Below are positions 1 through 10,644 of a DNA stretch of 64,000 nt, piece after piece. The notes beneath the pieces were generated by a model, which made no database searches, was not told the origin of the DNA, and was given only the letters and a program-made list of their open reading frames with translations. Position 1 is the first letter of the stretch; every line of letters begins with the position of its first letter. The stretch is from Schizochytrium sp. TIO01. Taxonomy: Eukaryota > Sar > Bigyra > Thraustochytrida > Thraustochytriidae. The translations under genes and the position numbers were made by a program. The stretch lies in assembly GCA_004764695.1 (NCBI GenBank), contig SMSO01000031.1, positions 9,676,761 through 9,740,760 of the forward strand, written 5' to 3'.

Positions 1-370
1 TCTTTTCATATTGGGTGTTTATTTTAAAAGGTTTTAGTTTAATGAGTTGTTTCTTTAATGTTTTTTATGCTACAAAGTTTTCTTCTTAGCCCCCCACACC
101 TCTAACTTCGCAATTACTCATCAGAGTTCCCACAAAAGAACAGAGGGGCAGACAAAGAAGTGCAGTAGGATTTCGTCTCCTCGGAGCGCGGCGAAAAGGG
201 AAAATGAATGGATTCCCACGAAAGAACTCTTCATTTGCTTCTTCTTCTAGAATACCATAGGTCGGTTCTAAACTGATCAGCAGCCTTTTTGAATGCTTCT
301 CAGTTTCTGTGCTGTTTTGGGTATTTTATTTATTTGTCTGTTTGTTTTGGAAAAGAGAGTTGTTCCGTTT

Positions 371-446
371 GTGCTTTTTTTCTTTTTCTTTTTCTTTTTC
401 TTTTTGTTCTTCTTTTTGTTCTTCTTTTTGTTCTTCTTTGTTCTTG
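371..446. repeat. Pyrimidine-rich microsatellite (TTTTTC, then TTCTTTTTG units)
   Basis: Several TTTTTC units pass into about three TTCTTTTTG units. The open frames across it (poly-Phe on one strand, Lys/Glu-rich on the other) are artefacts of composition. Confidence 0.85.
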
Positions 447-1500
447 AAGAAAGCGGCGGCTTTGAAACACCGGCTCGGAAGAACAGAGCGTGAAATTAGA
501 CTCGGATGGATAGAACCGACCTCGGCACGAATCCAAATAGCATAAATAAATAGGGATCGGAGTAATTCACAATGATCTATATTTCGCACGACCACGTACA
601 TTGCCATCGGGCAGACTAGCAAATACCGTGCACCGGCAAGTAGATCAATGAACGAGTTTGGTCGCATCAAATTCGTGCTTCGGGTCGAGTTGATTTGCAC
701 GGTTGAAATCACTCTTCATGAGCGCCTCTAAATTGGTACGCGCTACTCGCCTCTTTCAGAATAACAGTTGTTATTAAGTTGTTATGATAGTTGTAAAATT
801 GCCAACCAGGCTTTGCGGATGGATATCCATTATTGCTATGCTGTTATCGAAGAAGAAGATCATGACCATGATCCAAACGTGCAGTCATGATAGAAGAATT
901 AAATCTTTGTCAACCTGTAAGTAGAGGCCAAGCTTCGCCGGCATATGCTGCTGAGGCTCTTCAAAGATTCGGCAGGCGCCTAGCTAGACTCCCGAGGCAT
1001 GGTGAAAGCAAATGAGCACACCTCCAAAATAAAGGCCGAAAGAACACTGACCTTTGAAAGAACACCTCCTGCTGTTTAACTCCATAGCTTTAGTTTAAAT
1101 GAAAAACGTTTAAATGAAAACTAAAGAGAAAGCCCCCCTTAGAAAACCATCATATAGATGTTAACAACAGCTTTCCTATAAATATTTACTTACTTTAAAA
1201 GAATTGTTTTTTAATATATATAAGTAGTTCGTTCCCATCAGGGATGGCGATTCAGCCCCCTACGGCCGATCAGCCACGATACGTCAATTGAATATCTCGG
1301 GTGAGCGTCATGATTCGCTGCACTCGCTGCTGCTGAGGCTGGTGCCATAGCCACGACCCTCGGCCTCTTTTACCTCGAACCATCGCGAGCGAGCGAGGCT
1401 GCACGAGCAAGAAGCCCACGAGGACCACCAAAAATGGCAGCCATGTTTCACTCCCAAATTGGCACATTTCTCAATTCCTCTACTATACGAAAAAAATAAA

Positions 1501-1505
1501 ATAAC

Positions 1506-1541
<36 letters not shown>
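1501..1541. repeat. AAT/TAA trinucleotide microsatellite
   Basis: About twelve near-perfect AAT units in non-coding sequence. They read as a poly-Ile run on the minus strand, which is not a protein. Confidence 0.9.
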
Positions 1542-1543
<2 letters not shown>

Positions 1544-1765
1544 GGAAAACAAACATATATAAACACAGCTCAAGAAGAGGATGAGATTAGGAGAGGCATT
1601 CACTTCATTACACACACATTTCGTTCATTTTATCCGCGCATTTCTTATCTCCATTTCTTTCTTTCTCCGTCTTCTCGCAACAACTCTTCCCTCTTCGTCC
1701 GTTGAAAGCAACCACAAGCCTGTTCTGATCCCGCGCCACCTTAAAGCAGCATAGCATCTCCCCAA

Positions 1766-1788
1766 GCATGCATGCATGCATGCACGCA
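1766..1788. repeat. GCAT tetranucleotide repeat
   Basis: About five GCAT units ending in GCAC. The same short self-complementary motif appears in the introns of the LRR gene at 53.9-62.1 kb. Confidence 0.8.
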
Positions 1789-2123
1789 CCATTCGGCTCT
1801 CCTCCCTCTCCTCGAGGATCTCAAAATGGATCACAACTATCGCAGCACACGAACAACCTCTCGAACACGGTGAGCGGCGCACATGTTCCCGAGACAACTT
1901 GAAGCAAACAATCGATATGGTGACACCAGCGCAACCGAACCCAAAGGTGCCGACGAACGAATGAAGAGACTCTGCGGTGCACTTGTGCTATGACCGCAGG
2001 CCTTGGCGTCAGACGTCAGAGTGGCCCACGCGCAGCTCTGGACGCAGACTCCGTCTAGGGCTCCTCGCCGCACCCGAGGCGCCGCACCAACCAGCAGCTA
2101 GCTATCGGCTCGAGAGATTGATA

Positions 2124-2163
2124 AATAGATAGATAGATAGATAGATAGATAGATCGATAGATA
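2124..2163. repeat. GATA tetranucleotide microsatellite
   Basis: About eight GATA units with one GATC interruption, in non-coding sequence. Confidence 0.9.
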
Positions 2164-2409
2164 TTGGCATCGATCTCCATATGTGCCAACCCAAATAGAT
2201 CCGTTGCGCTGTGCGCCGCATGTAATGCGATAGAGGATGGATCCCGTGCCTGCTCCTGCTCGTGAAGCGAGTTCTGGGCGGGTCCACTGCATTGGTCCCG
2301 GGCGCCGGGGCTGAAGCTGCAGGCAGGATTCGGCCCCGCCAGTCACAGGCGGCGGCAGCTGTTAGGAGGGGGCGGAGTCCTGGAGTTGAGTCTTTCGACG
2401 GATCCTTGG

Positions 2410-2878
2410 TCACATATTATTGAGGCTGAGGCTGTGGCTGATTCCAAGTCCTCGCTCCTCCGAGCCCTGCGGAGCATTCGAAGAGGCCGAAAACAAACCG
2501 TCGTCGTGCCTGATCGCCTGATCGCTTGATCGCCTGATTGCATGACTGCTTGCCTGCCTGATTGCTTGCTTGCCTTGATTGCTTGATAGTGGCTCTGCTT
2601 TGCTTGTTGCGCTTCTGTGCGACAGAAAGATGATGAAGAAGTTGAAGAAGGAGGGCCACTCGAGCTCCTTGTCGACGTGAACTTGAAAGGCGGCGCATGT
2701 CGCGGCAACTCCTGCAACGGCTGCAGATTGCAGGCGCTTGGAGGGCCCGAAGAGCGCGATGTCCGTGGCGGTTTTGAGAGGCGGTCCGCTCATCGCTGAG
2801 GCTATCGGCCACAGCCAGATTGGCGACAAAACGATACTGATGCTTTGTGGCGTCCACGATGACCGCCCTCGTAGGCAT
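2410..2878 (-). pseudogene. GC-rich coding-like patch with an apparent frame break
   Basis: I do not recognise a family. Read on the minus strand from an ATG at 2878, the frame starts MPTRAVIVDATKHQYRF with GC-rich codons typical of real coding sequence. That frame loses its coding character near 2795. A second frame starting at an ATG at 2793 (MSGPPLKTATDIALFG) then continues with the same codon style, including an Ala-rich segment and a short hydrophobic FFNFFIIFL stretch, to about 2610. From 2600 down to 2500 the DNA is an imperfect repeat of a GCCTGATC-like motif and the translation becomes low complexity. This could be a gene with an unresolved intron, a single-base indel, or a pseudogene. 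Function unknown. Confidence 0.25.
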
Positions 2879-3059
2879 CGTGGCCGCCGAGGTGGATCCT
2901 GCGATCGAGCACAGCTTCACTGTGCTGCGCGCTTCAAGTCCGCCGCAGGCCTCAGGTCCAAAGGGTTTGCAGTCTTCCAGGACGCAGGGCTCCGAGCATC
3001 GCAGCGTCTGACATGAGGCTGTCACGCACCGCAACGCGTACGCCGAGAGCGCCTGCACT

Positions 3060-4128
3060 TCCAGCGGGTCGAGGCTCGATGGAAGTCTCGTCTCCCCCCA
3101 CGGCTTCTTTCGCTCCTGTTTTGAGTTCGCTGATGGATCTGCAACAAGTCGAGGAGAAAGTGGTTCGTGGCGAAGGGTTGAGATTTTGAGATAGTCACGA
3201 TCGATGTACGTAGTAGGTACTTTTGTATTTATTTTCGTTTATTTGTGTTATTTTCTAACTCGGCAAGGGGGGAAAAAGAAAAAGAAAAAATAGACAAGAG
3301 CTTCTTCTTCTTCTTTTGTAAAGAAAGGTCAAGATGAAGACAAAGACGAGTTGCCATCAAACACTGGGACCTCTCTCCATGATGCTGGCTTGGTGAAGCC
3401 AGGTCGAACAAAAGGACCGGAGAGAATGAAGGCCGGTGCAAAGCTACGTCTACAAACCGTCATGGCCTCACACACTTGCCTACGTTTTAATTGTGATTCT
3501 TTACCAAAAAATATTTCATCATAAATGTTTATTTAAAAAACAAAAATAAACAAAATGACCTTCAATTTTGTAACCAATTTTTATTATTAACAATTTTTAA
3601 TTAAAGAAACGAGTCTTTCTCAAAAGAGGATAAAGTGATTTGCCTTTTCTGGCAACGACGTGTTGGTGCATTATGAGGTGCATGGGGAGTTCATGCTCGG
3701 TTCGGACAGTAATGTATAAGAAAGAGTTTGTGCGCGTGAGTTTTAGTCTGATAACTTGTACTAGTTTCATAACAATGGGTTAATTCGTTGATAATAGTAG
3801 TTTGTCGTGTCGCCATTTGATGCTCTGAATTGGCTGAATCCCTCCTGTTTATGCCGACTTGGATGTCATGCAACGCCACCATTGTGTTTGCTGTCCTGGC
3901 CTAATCCGAAAGCTGAAATCAGTTCTAGTTGACCAAATTCGCAGCAGCAAGTCAAGACAAACAAACCTTTTCATGACAGAGACGAAACCGGTACTGAACT
4001 CCAACTGGGGTTCGTCAATAACTAGTGCTTTACAAACAATCAAATGTGATATCGTAAGATCAGAACAGAAAAATAAGAAGAGCAAGAAGAACCAAAAAAA
4101 TGATTAGAAATTATCAAAAGCCTGGCCA
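3060..4128. other. Intergenic, AT-rich
   Basis: No supported gene. Open frames are under 90 codons and of biased composition. The end near 4128 is the 3' flank of the minus-strand reductase gene. Confidence 0.55.
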
Positions 4129-5997
4129 TTAACGTCTAAAGGTAAGCAGGGTACGGAGTAAAGCCTTGTTACGTGGAGTGAGGCGGGTCTTGTTGAAAAA
4201 GTCTCCAGTTCGACGGATAGCATCTGCACGCGTGGGGTATGAATGAATGGTAGCGCCAATACCAGCGAGGCCGACCTTATTTTGCATAGCTACCGAAATC
4301 TCACCAATCATATCTCCTGCTGTATCGGACACAATCGTGGCACCGAGAATGGTGTCTTTACCCTTTGCGCAAATAACCTTTACAAATCCTTTGGTGTCAT
4401 CCTCTAGAATCGCGCGGTCGTTGTCTTCAAAGTCCAAGCGGTAGACATCATACTCCACATTCTCTTCGTCAAGCTGATGTTCGTATTTGCCGACATGCGC
4501 AACCTCGGGTTCCGTGTATGTCACCCATGGAATCAACAAATCGGAGAACTTATTGTTTCCAAAAAAGAGTGCGTTGCGAACAACCATGCGGGCGGAGAAG
4601 TCAGCTGCATGCGTAAATTGGTACGGAAGGCAGACGTCGCCCACAGCAAAGATATTCTTGTTAGAGGTCTCTAGACGATCATTCACCTCCACTCCACGCT
4701 GGTTGTAAACTACACCGGCCTCTTCAAGACCAAGCCCCTCAACATTAGGAACTCGACCAACTGAAATGAGAAGCTTATCGAGTTCCAGCGTTTCCTCTTC
4801 TCCACCGTCGCAAGCAAATGTAATTGCAACGCGATCGTCATCCAGGAGATCTACACGGTGAATATCAGCATTGAACTTAAATTTGACACCGTCTTCAACC
4901 ATTGAAGCCTGAACGATCTCCGCTGCCTCAGCATCCTCTCGGGGCAGGACTTTGGCAGAGCGGTCGATGAGGTAAACAGTGCTTCCAAAGCGAGCAAATG
5001 CCTGTGCCATCTCCACACCGATAGGCCCACCGCCAATGACACCTAAAACTGGCGGAAGCTCAGTGAGGTTGAAAAGAGACGCATTAGTCAGGTAGGGCAC
5101 ATTTTCGATACCAGGGATTGGCGGAACACGAGCCCGACCGCCCGTTGCAATCACAGCGCGAGCAAACTTGAGCTGCTTGCCATTGACCTCTACCGTGTCT
5201 TTGCTAATGAAACGGGCTTTTCCTTGGTATACATCCACACCAAGGTTCGTGAAACGCTCTGCAGAGTCAGCCGGCGCAATGTCTGCGCGCAGTGTCCGCA
5301 TCCGCTCCATAATCTTACCAAAGTTCACTGAGAAATCAGTTACCTCTATTCCAAATTTAGAAGCATTCCGAACTTCTTTAGCTGCTCGGGCGCATCGAAT
5401 GAGGGCCTTGCTAGGGACGCAGCCTACGTTCAAGCAATCACCACCGAGGACATGTTTTTCAATCAGTGCAACTTTGCCATTCACACCTGCCACGGAAGCC
5501 GCAGTAACAAGTCCTCCAGAGCCAGCACCAATGACCACCATATTATAACGTTTTTCTGGCTCAGGATTTGACCACTGTGCAGGCTTGCAGAGATCTAGGA
5601 GTCGAATATTGTGCTCGTCAAGAGGTTCAATGGGGACATCATCTTCAGCAAAGCCAATGTCATCTCCAACAGGACGCCCTCCCTCAAGACTCAGAGCTGC
5701 CCAACTTGCTCGAGCATGTCCACGATCTCTGTCAAGTGCTCTAAATCGGTAGAACAATTTGTCGTCCTGGAACTGATGGTCTTGGGTTACATGCTGCAAG
5801 AGGCCCTGCTCGAGCATTTGCTGGCACAATTCCACTGCATCTTCACGGCTTTCCACAACGCCTTCCTTGATCAGAAAGTCCACAGCGTCTGTACCCACGA
5901 AGCAGCTTTTGAATGTCTGCAAGTGGTAGGTGCGGTCCTTTGATTCCACATTCCGCTGTAGAAGGTCGCATAGACCGCTGAGGTCCGTGACATCCAT
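4129..5997 (-). CDS. DEP domain-pyridine nucleotide-disulfide oxidoreductase fusion (mercuric reductase-like)
   Basis: A predicted FAD- and NAD(P)H-dependent disulfide reductase with an N-terminal DEP domain. The first ATG gives 622 aa; the frame stays open further upstream but has no ATG. The DEP-like segment (about residues 1-85) includes FKSCFVGTDAVDFLI. An FAD-binding GAGSGG lies near 157-162. The redox-active Cys pair is C188 and C193 in GGDCLNVGCVPSK, and a second GGGPIG motif should bind NAD(P)H. The C-terminal dimer-interface motif is HSYPTRAD (His at about 585), where the family usually has Glu after the His. No C-terminal vicinal Cys pair is present, so genuine mercury reduction is doubtful; the sequence resembles the broader MerA-like/dihydrolipoamide dehydrogenase group. 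DEP domains usually tether proteins to membranes or signalling complexes. Substrate unknown. A possible extra 5' exon is listed separately. Confidence 0.85.
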   Translation of the reverse strand: MDVTDLSGLCDLLQRNVESKDRTYHLQTFKSCFVGTDAVDFLIKEGVVESREDAVELCQQMLEQGLLQHVTQDHQFQDDKLFYRFRALDRDRGHARASWAALSLEGGRPVGDDIGFAEDDVPIEPLDEHNIRLLDLCKPAQWSNPEPEKRYNMVVIGAGSGGLVTAASVAGVNGKVALIEKHVLGGDCLNVGCVPSKALIRCARAAKEVRNASKFGIEVTDFSVNFGKIMERMRTLRADIAPADSAERFTNLGVDVYQGKARFISKDTVEVNGKQLKFARAVIATGGRARVPPIPGIENVPYLTNASLFNLTELPPVLGVIGGGPIGVEMAQAFARFGSTVYLIDRSAKVLPREDAEAAEIVQASMVEDGVKFKFNADIHRVDLLDDDRVAITFACDGGEEETLELDKLLISVGRVPNVEGLGLEEAGVVYNQRGVEVNDRLETSNKNIFAVGDVCLPYQFTHAADFSARMVVRNALFFGNNKFSDLLIPWVTYTEPEVAHVGKYEHQLDEENVEYDVYRLDFEDNDRAILEDDTKGFVKVICAKGKDTILGATIVSDTAGDMIGEISVAMQNKVGLAGIGATIHSYPTRADAIRRTGDFFNKTRLTPRNKALLRTLLTFRR

Positions 5998-6072
5998 CTT
6001 CTCAAACAATTGCTTTCTCGAGATCCTGAACCCGGAGAGATACAAATGGAGTTTGCCTTCCAAGGTAAGTAC

Positions 6073-6240
6073 TCAAGGCGTGAGATGACCAACCCTCTCG
6101 TAGAGCTTCTTCTTTTCCTTCTTCGTCTCTACGACGGTGGGTGGAGGCACTGCAGACCCAAAATCTGTTCGCGCCTGCCGAGGCTTGGAGGGAGGTTCTA
6201 TAATTGCTTGCTCAAGAAGTCCCAAAGATTGATCTGTCAT
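6073..6240 (-). other. Possible 5' exon (or upstream ORF) of the DEP-reductase gene
   Basis: A 55-codon frame starts at an ATG at 6240 (MTDQSLGLLEQAIIEPP) and ends in TGA at 6073. Its Lys/Glu-rich end, KKEKKKLYER, looks like a lead-in to the DEP domain. A phase-0 splice from a GT donor just after 6094 to an AG at 6013 would join LYER to QLFEKMDVTDL and give about 676 aa. Both splice sites are weak. A better-looking acceptor (TTCAG, just upstream of 6013) puts the join out of frame. The alternative is a short upstream ORF and translation from 5997. Confidence 0.35.
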
Positions 6241-9200
6241 TTTTTATAGTGTGTCACTATCAAGATTTTCATCACCCACCAATTCCTTGTCTGTTTTTAT
6301 ATATCCACCCATGAACATATAATTTCATAGTTGTGTTCTTGAATAGGAATAATTACAAAAATGGTGCACATGCCTGAAAGAACACGTTCTATATGTTCCA
6401 GAGCGCAGTGACTCCCACGCTGGGTAAGCAGCCATCAATACTGCTGACGCGACACAAGATGTTGGTAGGCGATTTCTAGGACGCCGACGACGTACAAGTT
6501 CCCTTAAGATGCGATGACTTCTGTTGGCATTGCCTCAGAAATTGTATAAAAATTCCTTTGAGAAGCTATCGATTGCTTTGGAGAAGAAGATACTTTCAAC
6601 GTCTTTTGCATTTTCCAAAGCTACGAGAAAAACGATGTGTTCTCTTTTCATTTTTTGTTTTGTCTGTATTTATAAAACTTTGTGGAAATCATCACCAATG
6701 GAATGAACAAAAAAACATCTCACATAGATCAAACTAAAACAAAATCTAACAGAATCGGCTTATAAACATTACTTGAGAGTGAATGAAGCCGTGTTACCGA
6801 CCCTAAAACATGGTTTGCCAACCCGTTCTTCATCATGCCATCATTTCAGAAGACAAGACGCTGTCTGTGAAGTGGTTGACTTTTCAGGCCCTCTTACTGT
6901 TACTATTTTTTCTCTCCTAATATTACAGCTAGCGGAAATTGTATGAAAAAACTCTGAAGAAATGATATGATGATGAACATATTCTTTTTCAGGGTGTGCG
7001 CAGAGGTAAAACAATGTAAAGGCGGAAAATTAGTTGTTGTCAATACTTTCCATAGCCCGTTTGCGTGCTTGAGGTAGTTTTGGTGATGCTTGCGCATAGC
7101 ATGTCAATGTCGCCTCTGTGGTTCATCCGGTCAAGTTTCCCTCCGCCATCAAAACCATCGAAAGCGCGCAATGACAGCACGAAACGAGCCAAGGAACAAT
7201 TCGCCAACTTCAAGTTTATACTCCTCCTCCAGTCATTATCAAATATGCATCCATGTTGCAAAATTGTGCGTTTCGCTATCTCTAGAGTTGAGAACGATGC
7301 CACTCTGTTAAGACAGACGTCCCTCAGAGGACCGAGTCCTTTCATCTATTTTGGACATCATTGATTCCACCTAAGCCTAGTTTCCACAGAACTCTTGTCT
7401 CACTGCGTAAACATTGAAAAGAACCCATCTTCCCTGTACTACCCCCAGGACGCCCTCAAACTGCTGACTCTGTTGCAACACTAAACCTTGAAAAGCTGAC
7501 GCCTCAGCGAGCTGATGGACCTCGGCTCTCGCCGACTCTGGCCCAAGCAGCCACCACCATTGAAATCGACGCGACGACCATCAACGAAGGAGATCAGAGC
7601 CTTCAATGTGACTGATGTCTCGAGGTTTTGCGGCGAAAACTTATCGAAGTGCTGCAATGCCTATTCATGTATAGGTATCACTATTATGACGCTGTGTTGG
7701 CTCCCCTTGACTTATGGAGGGAACAAGGAAGCAGAGATCGAATCAAAGCATTCGCCGATTCGGCATCGTTGAGGTTTGGTGAAGATGATGAGTTGATCAA
7801 CTCTAATGCGCACTGTCTTGTGGTCAGTATGGGCGTCGTGTATCCCGGCTTCATTGGCGGCAGCATTAGAGCTCAAGCCAAGTTTGGGATAATGACGAAG
7901 GCTGCCAACAGCGAAAGTCTACAGCGGACAGAGAGGATATGTAACAAGGGGACCATGTAGTTACTTCCTTTTTCACAGAACCTTTTGCTGACTTCTGAAA
8001 TCATCGTCATCATAAGACCCTCCTTGGCAAAGAGACCCGACCTGTAAGATGCCTCATAGGAGGCTAGTCCTCACAGCAAATGTGTTCTTAAAACAGAACA
8101 AATTAGCAGTTCCGAAGGACACGACTGGCTCATTTCAACTTTTCACGAATCATGCGCCCGCATACTTTATAAAGAAAAAAGATTTCATATTTTAAAGTTC
8201 TGCTCTTTGTTGACCTATCTATCCAATCATTTCTTTTCTTTTCTTTCGAAGTCCGTGTTGTATAAAATTATTTTGGCAACGCGGACCCAGATAACAGATT
8301 TTAAAACTTCATTCAACTTTGTTTATTATTAAAACTGTATGCTCGTACGGCGATATAGATTATTTGCAGCACTTTTATTTAATTTTATTTAACTTTAAAA
8401 AATAAGATAACAATACTAAGACTTCAATCTAGTTTTTTTTTTTTCAAAATTTTAAATATAAAAGAAACATTATTTTTTAATTTTAAGTAATAACTTAAAA
8501 TATATATAGAGAGAAAAGAAAATGAAAAAAATAGGCTAATCGAGGCTGAATTGCCCTTTCTTCGACACTATCTCGAAAACTCGAGTTGAATTCAGGATTC
8601 GACTGCAAAAGCTGGAGAAGGCAAATTCCTACTGAAGACACCCTAAGCAGAGGCCCCTCAGCATCGCAGTGCCTCATGTTTCGTTGCAGTCAAGCCGCCA
8701 CATCAGAACCGCCAGCACAGCAGCACGGGCTTTGAAGCAGCGGCGGCGAAATTGCGGACGCGGACTGTCGTTCTTTTATTTTGATTAGTATTGCGCTTCT
8801 TCGAGTGGTTCTGCGAGGATGTATTCTCGTTTTGATTAGTATTTTATTTATTTTCTTGGTTTCTTATTAGGTGATTAATTAGTCAGTACATATAAAAACT
8901 TTTGTAGCGGCATGAAATTACAGAGGACTTAATTGGCGTAGTTGGGCGCTCTGAGTTCTCATGGCAGAGAGGGTGGCATCGGCATCATGTTGCGATAAAT
9001 ATATCCACAGCCACACTGAAAAAAAAAATGATTACAAAGAAAGAAAAATATTTTTGAAGAACAGAAGTTTAGAAAAGAACAGAAAGCGCCGCAGAGCTTC
9101 AGGAGCTATCATAGTACGCACAGCTGAAGGAAATGACTTGGATGAAAAGCTGTCAAAAGCAGAGATAGATGCAGTACCTACCTGCGTTACCGTGGATGAG

Positions 9201-10644
9201 ATTACAGTAATCGTCGCCGAGGGCAGATATCGCATGGGATAACGACCACCTCTATTTGTATGTTCTACTTTGTGAACATCTTCGGCTGAAAGCTCTTCAA
9301 AAGCAGAGGGAAGGTTAGCGATCTACTAGAATGACTAAAAGTTGATAGTACTAGAGCAATATAGATACATTCTAAAACGCAGGCTGCACACGGACGCGAA
9401 TGGTGAAATAATGGAAAATAGCGCTCCAAGCTAGAACGGCGACAGATATAGATTAATGAAGTAGAGTGCAAGAGATGTCAGGTGATACGTCTATCCGGAT
9501 CTAAAAGAATTGGTACCCAGTCTTGTTTTGAGAATTATAACATGTCTTTAAAAATCAAGTCCGAGTCGTTTTTATATTATTTTTATTAATTCTGAAAGAA
9601 AAGTTTTTGAAAGACGAAAGAAGAAATAAAAACAAAATTAGGCTCTTTTGCTTTTCTACTAGGAAGAAAAGAGAACAGAGGTTCTCCAATCTTATAATTT
9701 CTTGATCATTGTGCAATAGACCGCATTTCAACCGTACCAGTGCATATAATCTCCTGCCAGTTTCCTCGATATGAAGTTGTATAGGGGCTTCCCCTAAAAC
9801 AAGAACTCTTCAGGTTTGCTAGGAGAGGTTCTAATACTTGAAGAAGTCCTCGTTTGAGCTTATGACAAAAGAAAAGACCTCGAAAAGAGAGAAGTTTCGC
9901 ATCGTTTGTTTGTTTCGAGGAGTCAGCAGCACAAGAGAACCCGCAAAGTCCGTAGACCAGGTCAATTACTATTACATTTAGAAATGATTCATTTTAGAAT
10001 TTTATTCGAAAAAATTAAAATGCTTTTCATTATTTTTACTATTATTATTAGTTTCAACTTTTTTAAAAGGGGGAAAGAACACAGAAGACAGAGACGATCA
10101 AACCCTAGGCAGCTCTAGGCAGGTGATAAATGAATAAATGTGGTGTCGTGTGATGAGCATCATTATTGTAAACCCCATTTACAATTTCGTGCGCGGGGCG
10201 AGGCTTGACGCTCCCCTACGGTTGGAGGTGGCCTCCGGGCTTGGAAAACCGCGACCCTGACAGTGGTACGACCTCGAAGAGTTCCTGCAGGTCTATGAGG
10301 CACTCAAGCGTCAGTTGGTAAAGTTTTGCAGTACTTCAAACTCGACTGGAGCATCGCAAGCTCTATTCACTATTAGCGGAGAGCTCATCTTTCGTACGAG
10401 TTCTACAAACTCTTCGCTGCATAGCCAAAAACACCTTTCATCTAGGCAAAGCCAAAGCCAATCGTTCGGTGCGCGGGGTACTTTTATTTGAGGCCTTGTG
10501 GCAAGAAGGTGGATCCCAAGAGTGTGTTGTGATTAGGCACACGAAGCTTAAAGGAGGCTGTGATAAGGTCTTTGCCCAAATCACTCGAGCAGTGGTTCAA
10601 AGTTTGGATTGCGACACCTACGCGGGCCTCGCCCTGCCTGGAAT
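6241..10644. other. Long intergenic region
   Basis: Over 4 kb with no intact gene that I can support. It is AT-rich with many short homopolymer runs. One coding-like but interrupted stretch (7418-7960) is listed separately. A 93-codon ORF at 8961-9242 (plus) has an ATG but no recognisable features and is not called. The last 400 bp before 10645 are less AT-rich and may carry the promoter or 5' UTR of the downstream membrane protein gene. Confidence 0.5.
7418..7960 (+). pseudogene. Interrupted coding-like stretch, unknown product
   Basis: In one frame the sequence is open from 7418 to 7612, hits TGA at 7613-7615, and is open again to the stop at 7958-7960, so about 180 codons carry one internal stop. 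Both halves look protein-like. The first includes LAQAATTIEIDATTINEGD. The second includes YYDAVLAPLDLWREQG, then IKAFADSASLRFGEDDELI and SMGVVYPGFIGGS. No family is recognised. A decayed gene is the simplest reading; a small unrecognised intron around the stop is possible. Confidence 0.3.

Larger units (their letters stand above)
1..2409. other. Intergenic spacer with simple repeats
   Basis: No convincing gene is visible. Open frames here are short and mostly come from low-complexity DNA. The stretch holds a pyrimidine-rich tract, an AAT trinucleotide run, a GCAT run and a GATA run, each listed separately. GC content rises from about 1960 onward, leading into the coding-like patch on the minus strand downstream. 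Confidence 0.6.

Noticed and set aside
2343-3058. 213-codon minus-strand ORF as a single gene
   Set aside because: Coding character switches frame at about 2795 and the last third is a simple repeat, so the full ORF is not one real protein.
4129-5997. True mercuric reductase (merA)
   Set aside because: There is no C-terminal vicinal Cys pair and no N-terminal heavy-metal domain; a DEP domain takes its place.
6060-6075. Consensus splice donor CAAGGTAAGTAC on the plus strand
   Set aside because: It lies antisense to the 5' end of the DEP-reductase gene, and no plus-strand coding exon leads into it.
10609-10644. Upstream extension of paralogue A to a TTG at 10609
   Set aside because: A eukaryotic gene should start at ATG. 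The same correction was applied to the reductase, 7TM, Fip1, TTLL, eEF2K and poly-Q genes.
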